64,000 nt of DNA from Brachypodius melanocephalos. Taxonomy: Eukaryota > Chordata > Aves > Passeriformes > Pycnonotidae. The stretch is from NCBI GenBank assembly GCA_013398615.1, contig VZSR01003282.1:7629770-7693769 (forward strand). Reading direction: 5' to 3'. Within the stretch, counting starts at the first letter, position 1; each line of letters begins with the position of its first letter. The translations under genes were made by a program, and so were the position numbers. This document shows, piece after piece, positions 10,979 through 22,800 of the stretch. A model generated the notes under the pieces. The model saw only the letters and a list, made by a program, of their open reading frames with translations, was not told the DNA's origin and ran no database searches.

Positions 10979-11065
10979 AGTGACTGTAAAATTGCAGATT
11001 CTGCAGAAGCTCAAGGGCAGCTAAAGGATACCACAGTGGAACAGCACATTTACAGACAATGAGCT

Positions 11066-11071
11066 AATAAA
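11066..11071 (+). terminator. DPP10: Alternative poly(A) signal
   Basis: AATAAA in an AT-rich context about 150 nt after the DPP10 stop. Use is unproven. Confidence 0.35.
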
Positions 11072-11430
11072 CTGGAATTCAACTACAAAGTCCAAACATA
11101 TTACCAAGGGACAAAACCTTTACCTTTGTGGAAGGTCAACAGTTGGTTACAGTTTCCTGGAAGAACTTAGTTTTGCATAAGTGTAGGGTTAATGCATGTT
11201 TGTTATGTTAAGCCTCACTGTTGGTTCTGTAAGTGGTTGCTTGTTTATTTTGTTTTATTATTTTTTTTTTAAATTTAAATGCACATCTTTAGTCATCTTT
11301 GCATAAGGCACAACCTATCATAAGTATTATGGCCACTAATATTCTAAAAGGTGAACTGCAATCTAACACTGTAATGTTACAATAAGTGCAATTCTTCTGC
11401 TGTCTATTACACGTGAAAAACCACAGAGGT

Positions 11431-11436
11431 AATAAA
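11431..11436 (+). terminator. DPP10: Alternative poly(A) signal
   Basis: AATAAA about 520 nt after the DPP10 stop. Use is unproven. Confidence 0.3.
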
Positions 11437-12217
11437 GGGCACGATATTTTCTCTAGTCTCTGCTCAAAGGGGATATTGTCTAGTGCATCATATAATATGG
11501 ATATTGAAAATAATTTCCCACACACAATTTCAGCATTTACAATTATTTCTGTACCTACTAGTGACCAATAGGGGACTTTTTTGGTGGTGTGCTCTTGGTC
11601 TTTATGTGTATACCCAGGAACCCCTAAGCAGAAAATCTTTCTGAGCTTGAAGAATTTTTTTCAAGATGTAATTGACAGCTGTATTTAAAACAATATCTGC
11701 AATTGAAATCATCCCCCAGTCCAAAATGTATCAATTGTCTCCTTAAAATATGTTTGAGTTGTGTTTTGGTATTGTTTATAGTAGTTAATAGTTTGCTGGT
11801 TACACTCTAATTTTAGAATATGCTACTTTGTCACATGTAAATTAGATACATAAATATGAAATTATAGTTTCAGATAAAGAAAGTTTATTAACAATGTATA
11901 ATGCCATTGAGTAATACTTTACCCCCCAAATGAAGACATATTTTGTATAGTGCATCTTCCTTTCCTTTTGTAATTCTGATGTGCATCAAGGTGGTGACGT
12001 AGCTCGAACACACCATTAGTTCTTATTCCAAGGCTGCTCATTCAGTCTCTTGCAACAAGATTAAGCTTCAACAGCATCACAGAGGAATGGAATGTTCTTC
12101 ATTCGAGGCAAAGGAAGATCTGACAGGTTAGATTTTATTATTTATTAGGAGGGCAAGCCCCTCATGCATCCATTTATTTGCCAGGGTGAAGTACAGCAAT
12201 AGAAATTGGAACTTGGA

Positions 12218-12223
12218 AATAAA
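12218..12223 (+). terminator. DPP10: Alternative poly(A) signal
   Basis: AATAAA about 1.3 kb after the DPP10 stop. Use is unproven. Confidence 0.3.
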
Positions 12224-13007
12224 CAAGGCAGCCAGTTTGAGTCTGAAGAATGTTAACTCGGATCATGGAAAGCAAGTACAGTGTTGGTTTAATTTGAGAT
12301 ATCTTCCTGAAGGTATGTGAAAACTCCTGACAGATGCTGTGCCACTTATAGGGGAATAGCTGTAGTTTTTTTATTTCTGGAGATATTCCAAATACTTTCC
12401 TATCTAGTTAAGGTTTAATTTCTTGCAAGACTAAAAAGAAAGTAATTTTTGAAGGTAAATATGCTATTTAAGATGTAAAGTTCTGCATATTTTATGAGAA
12501 TGGAAATTGTTTTTAATGTAATGAAAAATCACCTGAAGCTTTTTTACTCATCACTTCCTTCTGGAATATTTTCTTTCACTGTTAGGATTTTTTTTTAATG
12601 ATGCAAATAATTAATTTGTCTGAAAGGCGTGGTTTTATGGAACACTGAAAAGTCTCTTGTCTTTTAATGTTTAGTAATTCTCTTGTTTTGTTAGCAATGT
12701 TCAACTATTTTTCAATTAGTTTAATACAATTTTAATGTGCAATGATACCTTGTTTGGGTCCCAGTGTCACCACAAAGTATGGCTTTGCTCTGTGGTATTT
12801 ATAGGACATATGGAGTACATATGTGTAGTGCAGTCAGGGTATGATTTATGGCTATAATGTGCACTACAGTAAGATCACACAAAACAACAAAAAAAGTGAG
12901 AGCAGAATTCAAACAAAGTTTTGCAAATCCTGTTTTCTATGGAGGAGCGGCGTTTTCAAGTCTTGTGTTGGCTGGGACTGCTGCTTTGTGATTTTATAAA
13001 TTCACTG

Positions 13008-13013
13008 AATAAA
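13008..13013 (+). terminator. DPP10: Candidate distal poly(A) signal of DPP10
   Basis: AATAAA preceded by T/A-rich sequence. After it the base composition becomes less AT-rich and a 31-bp tandem repeat begins, which is why I place the probable transcript end near here. Confidence 0.4.
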
Positions 13014-13059
13014 CACTCACCTGGACAACACTGCTGCTTCTCCTGACCAGGCATGGAAA

Positions 13060-13130
13060 GTGAGGTGGTGAAGTCCTGCAGCTGAGCTCAGTGAGGTGGT
13101 GAACTCCTGCAGCTGAGTTCAGTGAGATGG
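13060..13130 (+). repeat. 31-bp tandem repeat, about 2.3 copies
   Basis: Units begin at 13060, 13091 and 13122, each opening GTGAGGTGGTGA or a one-base variant, followed by CTCCTGCAGCTGAG. The first two copies differ at only a few positions, so the duplication is fairly young. Confidence 0.85.
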
Positions 13131-15370
13131 CTTTTCCCAATCTGAGCCACGTGCACATGAAGGAGACACAAGCTGTGGGTGCGTACTGAGAGTGGACTCA
13201 GCGTGTGCAGGATATGGGAAAAGGCCAGTTCTCCCAAAATGTGCTGGTGTTCCTCTGCAAAGCAGCCTCTCCATGCTCATATTTGCCATGTGTCACGTTT
13301 CCTTGTGTTTAGTTACCTGCAAAAGGAAGCCAACAAGCAGTAGCAGGTAGCTCAGGAGATGTGTTATCCCAGATCTTTGGATCCTGCACCATTTCCTCCT
13401 TTCCCTATAGCTCTGTTTCAGGGATCTCTTCCCTGTTTATTCCGCCCCAACATCCCACGTCCTGTTTTCCAGGCTTTGAGGGTGTCATATGACATGGCCT
13501 TCTGTAGGAATGCCTTTGGCAAGACTGGTATGTTTAAAAAACCTGTTACCTGAAATCTGGGTGGAAATGTGGTATGCTTTTAATGTTCTCCTGATTTCTC
13601 ACACTATCCTTCAAATACAAGTATTTTTATGTTAATATGTGCACAAGAGTGAGCATCAGACACAAATTAATTGCTTTTACTGAGCTTTTTATGCATGAGT
13701 TGAATTCAGATATTGCAAAAGTGTTTGCCAGATGCAGGCTCTGCTAGTTAGACTGAAGAATTTGGTGTAGGATGTCCCTTTACTTTTGCTGACCTGTTGA
13801 AATAATCCTTCCACTTAACAGCACAACTGAACAGTGTTACTTACCAGATTCTACATCACAACTAATGGCAATCATGAATTATTCTAGGTGATCTACAGTA
13901 GTGAGCAAGAATTTGTACACATTGCACCAAAATAGCACAAGTGTAGACTTTCTGTGGCTTATCTGTTGTTAGGCACCATGATGGCATTTTAGGGCTGAAA
14001 AATTGCTGTTTGATTCAGCTGTCTGTAAAATATGACACTTACTAAACTAGACCTATTAATTTATGGAAAGCTGGGGAATCAGCATTACTGCTTGCTGGGG
14101 CTTATCTTCTTGATTTCCTCTCTCCTTTTTCTGCTACTACAACTTGCAGAAATATATGAAACCTGTAGGTCATATTGAAATTTCAATTATCTTACACAGC
14201 CAGGCATAACTGCATGTCAATTGGCATACTTTCCCCAGATTGTTGAGTACAAAGAAAGGCTGATTATTTTTTTTTTTAAATTAATTTATTTAATCTTTTG
14301 GCAGCAAGGATGGAATTATTTATGACCTGGTTCTATCAACGTCTGCTGTGATTTGCTATAACCAACTGCTCCTTGTTGCTCAGTTTTTGGCATTTGTAGA
14401 TCTCTCTTTGTGGCTGAAAGTGAAGATGATTGTCTCTGTTCTGTCAGCTCTGGCACTTTGAGTATGGAGTCAGTTAGGTTCATTTAGTTGAGAAATCACA
14501 CCTTTTAAGACAGAAGAGCTTTTATTTGATCTGAAGCCAAAGATTCTCCTTGGAAACTTGGAATATTGAGTGTTGGCTCCTTCAATAAAATGCAGAGGAT
14601 ACAAGGTGTGACCTCGTATCCCTCCTTGCAGGTTTATTAGACATTACTGAAGAAACAAGCCAGAGGAAGACAACCCAGAGATCCTGAATGCCACAATCCC
14701 ACTCTCTTCTACACAGTTTAAAAGTACAAGGTGCAGTGGCCCTGGTGTTTTATATTTACTGCAAGTAACTCATCCTGGCAAGTCAGTTGCCTCGGGGGAA
14801 GGAAGAGCCTCACTGGTATTGATTACTGATTCATCCTCTGCACTTCTTCAGTGGCATTAAGATTCCTTCTCTTTATCCTCTGGATGATTTCAAGGGTGCT
14901 ACAGAGAATGGGGAGCTCCTGGGACGTGGCTAAGGAGAGTCACAACTTCCCAGGTGCCTGCAGCTTTGAAAAGAAAAGAAGGAATTTAGTTAAACCTCTG
15001 TCTGTCGAATTTCAGACATGAAAGTGGAGAAGGAGCCCGGCTTCAAGGAGGTAGGTGCATGACAAGTGTGATTCTCTCATGGGGAGGATAAAACTAGAAG
15101 CATCTTACAAATGTAGCACCTAAATGTGCAGTGGTGAGTAAACTATTTGTTTTCCCTTGTCTGCAGATGACTGCTAGAATGTGTATTTGGATAGAATTAA
15201 GGAAATTAGACCAGCTGAGTGCATGCAGTCCAAAGTTTCCATTAAACTCAGGACTAGACCTCTTCCCTAATATAATTAGTTTAGAAATCCAATATCCTAT
15301 TTTACTTAAGTGGAACTTAACAACAACAAAATGGGTTTAATAATGCCTATACTCCATGAGGATGCAAATT

Positions 15371-15381
15371 ATATGTATGTG

Positions 15382-15414
<33 letters not shown>
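15371..15414. repeat. (TA)n microsatellite
   Basis: Alternating T and A with two TGTA interruptions. A homopolymer A-run follows at 15481-15498. Confidence 0.9.
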
Positions 15415-15415
<1 letters not shown>

Positions 15416-18400
15416 ATTATTTTTAATTAAATATCTCATAAAGTGATAACAGCCATTATTTAGATTTCATGACCAAAGGGAAAAAAAAAAAAAAAAAAGC
15501 TTTTGATTGATAAAACCATGACAGGGAATATAATTGGTAGGAAGGTACCTAGGAAATATTTCCCTAAGGAAATTGATGTTTTCTGCTGGAATGTGTTTTG
15601 TGTCCTAAGAGTGCAGCTCTCAGGGGTGCTCCTGTAGGAATTTAGATGTTGATGTCCCAAGGCTCATGTGAGGAGCTCAGTCAGGTGTTCCCATTCCCCA
15701 GGCAGTGCAGAACCTTCACAGCTCTCTGTAAAGGGGGGGTCGTAATCCGAGATTTTAGTCCATCAAAGAGCACAGCTGATAGGAAAAGGTGTGATATTGT
15801 TGCCTGGGCAATAAGAAGGATATTGTTTAAAAATGACAGAGCAATATGGGCTTCTTGCTGTTCTGCAGTTTGTCTGAGGTGAGGGTGGGACCTTGGCCAG
15901 GGCAGCTGGTGACCAGCTCCACACACCCAGCTGACAGAGCAGCTGGCAGCAATCACAGCTCCAGCAGGGTCTGGGATGCTCCAGCTTACCTGTGGGGAAA
16001 AAAAAGAAAAAAGAAAGGGCATGTAATGCGTGGACAGAATATCTTGTGTCTGATAATGCTGCAGAAGAGCTCTTCCAATAAAACGCTGCCTCCAAAATCC
16101 CAATGGAGAGCAGCACATGCCTGAAGAAGTGCTCTTGTTTTTCCTCCTCTCAGCCTCTTCCTGGCACATACATTTGACAAATAAAAGTGTGTGGAGTCCA
16201 GCCTTAAAAAGGTTTTCGGCACCATTAGGAGAGGGTTAAGAAAGAAAAGTGTTCTGGGAAGACAAGCACAGGGACACTTTATTGCAGAATGTTGTTCTGT
16301 ACAGAGCTGTCCCTCCAGAATAAAGTGGTGCACTGGTAACCTTAGAGACAAGTGTAGCCAGTGCTTGATTCAATAAACTTTCAACTAAGGCAGGAAAACC
16401 AGATCATTTCCACAAAAGAATGATGGATTACCGGGTTTCTTACGGATTTTCAGTCCTGTGTTTAATTTATATCCTACATTTCAGATAGTCATTATAAGAT
16501 AAGAATTATGTTGAATATAATTCCACATTTGAAATAAGCAGTTACAGTAAAACATTTCATTTTTCAAGAGTTAAAATTGTTACATTTAAAGATATTGACA
16601 TTGCCAGGTTAACTGTTTTCCTTTTGGGTTGTAGCAGACACTAAATTTACTGGGCACACAGGTTTTTTAATTGCAGTGGAAATTGCCCTGAGCTTGGGCA
16701 GGGCAGCTTATTTATTTAAGGAATTGCTTATGGTAATACAGTGAGCCTGAATACCAGTGAAATGTTTGAAGGAGGGCTTGTAGAACAGCACGTGAAAAAT
16801 ATAGAACATCATACAAAAAAATACACATATCTGGGAAGGTGAGGAACATGAAGGAACAAGTACAGTAATTTTCCAGTATAATCAGAATTAAGCAAGACAA
16901 AAGAAAAGGCAATGTGGAAAATTGATTTAGGCAGAACTTTTAGGCTTAAAAGGGAGCACTGCAAGAGAGCATATCAAATTTCATAGCTTTGCTTTAGCCT
17001 AAATTTTGCCTGTTCAAGAACTTCTTTCTGAGATGAGGCTGGAAGCAAAGTTGTGGGCAGATTTTTCCAACAGGGGCTTGAGTCTCTATCAGTCATTTTC
17101 TTATTTAAAAAAAATTCTAAAATCAAAGCCCAGAGTGTAAGCTAGGCACTTAGCAATAAAAAGATGAAAGAGCAGGGGTTCACCTGATTTTGAGGAGCAC
17201 AGTGCTTCAAGAAGAGGTCTCAGCACAGTGGGAAAATAGAGCAAGGTGCTGTTTATACCCAGTGAAGAAGTTGAAATGTGGCTCATAAACAGCATTAGGA
17301 CAAGACTCTTTCTGTCTTACCATGATGTGATAAGAAGGTCCAATTTTTTTTTGTAATCTAATGAGTATTCATTCATTATAGCAGAGACCAAATCTGAGTG
17401 CCAGACTCATCTGGTGCTGTGTGGTTCACTGACGAGAAGAATACATCAGTGCTCTCTTAATGTTTGCCTTCTTTCCCATGGCACTAGGGAAGAGTTTAAA
17501 GGCAGCCTTGGTGGGGGCAGTGTTGGCAGCAGCAGCCCAAAAGCCTCCTTGGGAAAGGGGAGAGAGAAAGGAGGCTGTGTGGTCCAAAATAGAAACTTCT
17601 CCTCTGCTTGCCCTTCTTGGGAAACAGGGAATCTGTCCAGGGAAGGGTTTGGGGTGATATTTGAGGCTGGAAGAAGCTGATTCTCACATCTCCTCTTGTT
17701 GCCCCTGCAGAGTTGTTCTAGCAAAAGTGGGTGGTAAAATCCTGCTCTTCCAAGGCAGGAAGGAAAGTTTCCCAAAGTGGCCCTCTGGAATGTGTTCATG
17801 ACCCTGAAGTGTTTGGGAAATGGGTGGGGGGAGAAGGCAGCTCCTCCAGTCCTTCATGTACTTTGTGCTCTGCAAGGAAAGAAACTGCAGTGAAAACTGC
17901 ACAGGACCAGAGTTGTAAACCAGCTGCAGGCAGAGCTACAGCTTGTCTAACCATGGATTAATTATGGTTTTTTCCTCACCCTTAGTACTATTTTATTATC
18001 AATAATTATGTTCTTTCTCTGAGTCTTAAGGCTCAGCACAGATTTAAACATACCAGACTGGTTGTACATTTTAACTGTGTTTCTGTCAGGGATTGTTTTG
18101 CTATTGCACAGTCTGTGTGCACACTGCTACAGCTGGGCTCTCCATCTTCCCAAGGAAACACTTCTGCCTGCTCTGCCCAAAATCTCATTCATCTGCCAGG
18201 AGGAATTGCCTCACATGCAAAGAAGTTACTGTACAGCAGTGATACCTGCTCCCTCCTGATCAGGACACTAATTAAGGATTTGGGACCATGGCATCATCAT
18301 CATCTGGGTACAGCCAGAGCTAATCTTGTATGCAGGGAGAATATCCAGAGGGAAGAGGGGAGAACTCTCTTATTCAAAATTCCCCATGAACTGGGCTGTT

Positions 18401-19360
18401 TGCCTGCAAGCAGAGGTGTTGCCTATGCCCTGCATGAGGTCTTTCCAGCTGAAGGGGTACAAAGAGTCCTCAGACCCTGCAGGGAAGGACCTGTCTGTAT
18501 CAGCTGCTTGGTCCTGGAGAGGATGAACCGCTGCTCACCTCTGCTGAGGTGATGGATGAAGGGTATCTGCCATGTCTTGCCCCTTATTTTCCCTCTTCCT
18601 TCAAGAGGGAAAATAAAAAGCAAACCTAACCTCTTCTGGTAGTTCAATTTAGGATTATGGTTTTGATGAAAAAAAAGAAAAAATGATGCAGTCAACCTGA
18701 GCATGTTAAAAATTGATTCAGTGATAAACACCCACTTTTTGTTCAAGCCAGTCTCTTTTACAGTTTAATCCATCTGCAGAGCAAACTTTGACTGTCAGTT
18801 ACTGTTTCTCAGCATATCAGCCTTGGTTCCTCTGTAACTGTCCTGGTGTGACACCCTGGGAAGGGAGCACATCTCAGAGATACTGATGCACAAATTGCAG
18901 TATAAAATATGGCTGTTGATCAATCTGAAAGATTTAAGAGCCCTGCTCCAACATCCTAGCTGAAGCTTCTAATTTGTACCGATAAATATTGATGTTGTTG
19001 CCATAGAAGCCTTCAATTCTTCATCAAATCCTGATTGGGGTTTTGCTCACTGGAAGGCTTGGGGTGAGGGGAAATACATGAGGATGTGTAAGCAGGAAAC
19101 CAAGGTACAAACACTGTGTAACACACACTTTGTTAGCGTTGCCCCTCAATAGTGGATCTGGTTTCCATCAGTTTCTGGAAGTATTGAGTACAAGGAAGCC
19201 AGCAAATGCAATGGGACTCTGGAGCTAAAAGCATTTTTGTGTTGTAGATGAAGAAAAATAGCTCAATGCCTGCAGAGATCGTTGTTTCTTTTCTGACAAA
19301 TGTATAAAGACACTGCTGCTAATTCAAGGTACCTGTGCATTCTGAATATTACTTTGAGAG

Positions 19361-19386
19361 GGTGTGTCTGGAAGGTGTGTCTGGAA
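19361..19386 (+). repeat. Short 13-bp tandem duplication
   Basis: Two adjacent copies of GGTGTGTCTGGAA. Confidence 0.85.
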
Positions 19387-19559
19387 GGAGTGGAAGCAGG
19401 TTTCCAGTTCTTTTTCCCTTTTTATATCACCGGCACTGGCTGCTTATTATGGATGCTGTACTGCATTTGTGTTCTGTCCCAATTAACCTGCCACCTTCTC
19501 TAAATGAAGCTTGTACAAACGTTGCCATGCATGACCACCAAATGTCACTGCACCTCAGC

Positions 19560-19870
19560 ACACTCAACAGAGAGTTGGCTGTTTTATGTGTCCTTTATTA
19601 TAGCATTAAATTGATTATTTATACATTGATTATTAGAGCAAGTTCATCAGTTTAATGCTGTAATAAACCTGGCATTGAGCAAAGTTTAAAACATGTCAAA
19701 GTGTGAAAATATGCATATGGCTGGACCTTTCTAAATTGCAGGATTGTGAACCAGACAGAGAGAAAAAACTGAAAGCTATGTGTGACATTTAATGGCCATA
19801 TTAAAATGCCTAATAATAAATGACAAGGTAATTAAGGTTGGAAAAAAATACCCCAAGAAAAGTGGTTCAA
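19560..19870. promoter_or_regulatory. Candidate conserved noncoding element (AT-rich, homeodomain-motif cluster)
   Basis: The segment is unusually dense in ATTA/TAAT cores. It includes two copies of TTGATTATT 17 bp apart near 19610-19635, an ATGCATATG POU-like site, and TAATTAAG near 19830. It lacks the degenerate repeat character of its neighbours. This resembles enhancers found in gene deserts around neuronal genes, but motif density alone is weak evidence and no conservation can be shown here. Confidence 0.2.
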
Positions 19871-22800
19871 GCAATTACAATAATGTCATGGAAGTAGAAG
19901 AACACATCCAGCTTGTGGAGGGGGGATATGAGATTGTCCAAGTAAATTGATTATTCAGATTGTCAGTGTCTCATTTAAGTGTCTCCAGCTGTATAATGTA
20001 ATGTATGAACTGGCACGTCTGACCATTTTAAGAGCTGCAGAGAATTATAAACTCCACTGGGTGATGCAGAAATGTATCTACAGGTGATGCAGGGACCACA
20101 GATACAGAATGGATTAACAGGGGTGAGGAAAAAAGGGAAGGAGGTTTTATACAATTGCTGCTTTGTGGAAAATCTGTGCCAGACCCAGACTGCTGGAGGA
20201 TCTAAACCCAGAGCCATAGGGTTTATGTAGAGATAAGGAGGTTATATTAGATGTAATTGTGTATTAGAAGATAAAACAAAATTAGGAGTTGTTTATCCCA
20301 CTCGCCTGCTGTGTTTCCTTCTGTATTTTAATTATTCTGTTACTTGACATTCATCTTGTTCCTTATCATGCATCACACACCTTTTCAGACACAGCAGCTG
20401 GACTGTCCATCTTTATGAGTGAAAGCATTTGCACGAAGTTTTTCAGAAGAACACTACTAAACCAAACTTCCAACTCTCTCCAGGTGAATGCAGTAACACT
20501 TTATTGCACATCTCAAAATGCCTACAAGGGAAACTAAAATTTTGCTGGAGATCATAAATGTTAAAGCCCCTACTTTTATGGTGAACTACAGTGCCCAAAG
20601 GAAAATACTCAGAGAATTTACCTGTTCTCTTCTTCCTCCCTCCCTGTTCAACCTGTTTGTCCTTCAGAAGCAGAGAGGGTTCAGCCAGGAGCTCCTTAGC
20701 CTGTTAAAATGCAAGAGATACACACCACAAAGGCTTTTGGTGGAGAGCTCAGGAAGGAGATAACCTGGGGACTTATTTTGTTCCAAAAGCAATTAGTTCT
20801 AAAAAATGCACAAACCATTAAGGCTAAATTTTTCTCAGTATAATCGCTCTTAAAACAAGCAAAGCATTATCCTGCCTAGTTGCCTTGATATCTTTGCAGA
20901 TGGATTCCTCTGTGTTCTACATGTAGGTTTCCTTTCCAAATCCCTCATTCAGCATTTAGGGTTCAATTTGGAGCAGCTGATGGTGGGAGTGTGGGAATTC
21001 TCCTCTGACTCCGTCCCCATCAACCCTGCTCAGCCTTCCTGCCCCCAGCACCAGCTCTGCAGTGGATTTCAGGAAGCAGCAATCCTGCTGTGTTTGAGGT
21101 ATGTGACTTTCTAGGAACTCTTGTGGTGCTCCAAGGGCTGCAGTCAAAGCCCATGGAGTCAGCAGGTGCCTTACAGGTGCCTTCAGTGGGTTTGGATCAG
21201 ACTTTTCAAGCTCTCTTGTCCCATCATCCCTGCCCTAGGCTGGTGCAAATTCTACAGTGACAACACAGAGGGAACTATGTTGGTCTGAATACAAAATACT
21301 GGGAAAATGCTACTAAAGAGGTCTTTTCTTTCCTTTGAGAGGAGAAAATTACCATTTGCTAATTTGCTTTTCTCATCATCTGGATGTGCTCAAGAGGATC
21401 AGAGGTCTCTGGGTTTGTGATCTGTGCACGAGTGAAGCCAATGCAAACTCTGACAGAGATTTTGGGCAGTGACAGACACAGTGTTGTCCTCTGCTGCAGG
21501 TGCCTTATGTGAGGCAGTAGCTTCCAGCGTGGCTTATCCTGTCCTGTAACAGGGAGATCTGTTGCTGTGTGCTGTGTGCATGCTCCTTCTGCCAGAATAA
21601 AAGTATTAAATGTGGGGCTCCAAGCCTTGCTCACCCATTTGTAAACAACCCCTAAGGAGGAGTGATAAGGGTTACTAATGTTTCAGCCAATTTAGTCTGA
21701 CTTGTTCACAGTCTCCCTAATCCATTTCTAACCCTGGTGAAGCACAGCTCTTCCAACCTGAAAGACCAAGCACTGTGTCCAGTGAAATTGCAAAGATAAC
21801 TGTTCTCCCGAGCTAAGTTTACATCATAAATTTCAAAATGTATCACACATTTATTCTTCATCTTTTACATTATGGCATAGTAAGAACACAGCCTGACTAC
21901 TGGGGCTTCTGGTTGCCCACGTGTGAGGCAGAGGAACAGGCACAGAGGGATGTGAAAATGCACAGAAAAGAGGAATGATGTGTTTACCTTAAACACTTCA
22001 ATGTGTTGGCATATTGCCTGTTTTTGCTGAGGTTTTGTGAGGGTAAGGGCAAAGGGAGCAAGCAAAACAAACCACCTACATTATACATATGGTTAAATAA
22101 TTATTTGTATTGATTCTCAGAGCGTTTATGTTAGCAGAAGCAGAGTATAGTAGTATTCATTGTGGATTGCATTCTATTTTTATCAGGAGGTGGGAATAAA
22201 AAGCAGGAGAAACATTCCTACTTCCAGATGAGCATCTCCTGAGTGCCTGGTGACACTGGGGTGTGGGAGGGAAGCTGAACACACTGGCATGGGCTTCTCC
22301 TGCTCAGGGGAGGATTTCATCCTCACTAAAGACAAGGCTGAGTGCTGTGGAACAGTAAATGTTTAACACGAGAGAAGGAGGAATAAACAATTATCACGGC
22401 AATTAAGTGGCCCAGAAAAAACTTACTCCATCTTTTCCTTTCAGTGGCTGCCTTGTCTCATCCCATGTCTGTTGTGGTTGTTGCTGGTCTCATTCCTCTT
22501 AGTTTTAAAATAATTTTGAAATTTTACAGTAGCCTCAATGAAAAAAGAAAAGAGAACTGTGTCCCTTCCTCCTGCTGTTGCCCACATTTCCCCCCTCCTG
22601 GTTACTACTGAGGAGTCAGGTCCTTTGCCACCCTGATGGAAAAGCTTCTGTGTGAGTGCTTGGATTTTCCATCTCCACCCTCCCCAGTACCTTTGGGGTT
22701 TTTGAGAGACTGTATTTGTCAGCTCCCATGAATAGGAGGTCACCAGAAAGAATAGTCAGGGGTGAAAATGTCTATATTCTGGGGGAAAACCTGCTCCTGC

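Larger units (their letters stand above)
10916..13013 (+). other. DPP10: Probable DPP10 3' untranslated region
   Basis: This is AT-rich sequence after the stop with repeated AATAAA hexamers and T-rich stretches, as is typical of neuronal 3' UTRs. The right limit is set at the most distal strong candidate poly(A) signal, 13008-13013, about 2.1 kb after the stop. This limit is an inference; transcription could stop at any of the earlier signals or run further. Confidence 0.55.

Noticed and set aside
15681..16169. Longest open frame in the window (162 codons, minus strand)
   Set aside because: No family resemblance, overlapping open frames on both strands, no splice or promoter context, composition like random AT/GC-mixed sequence.
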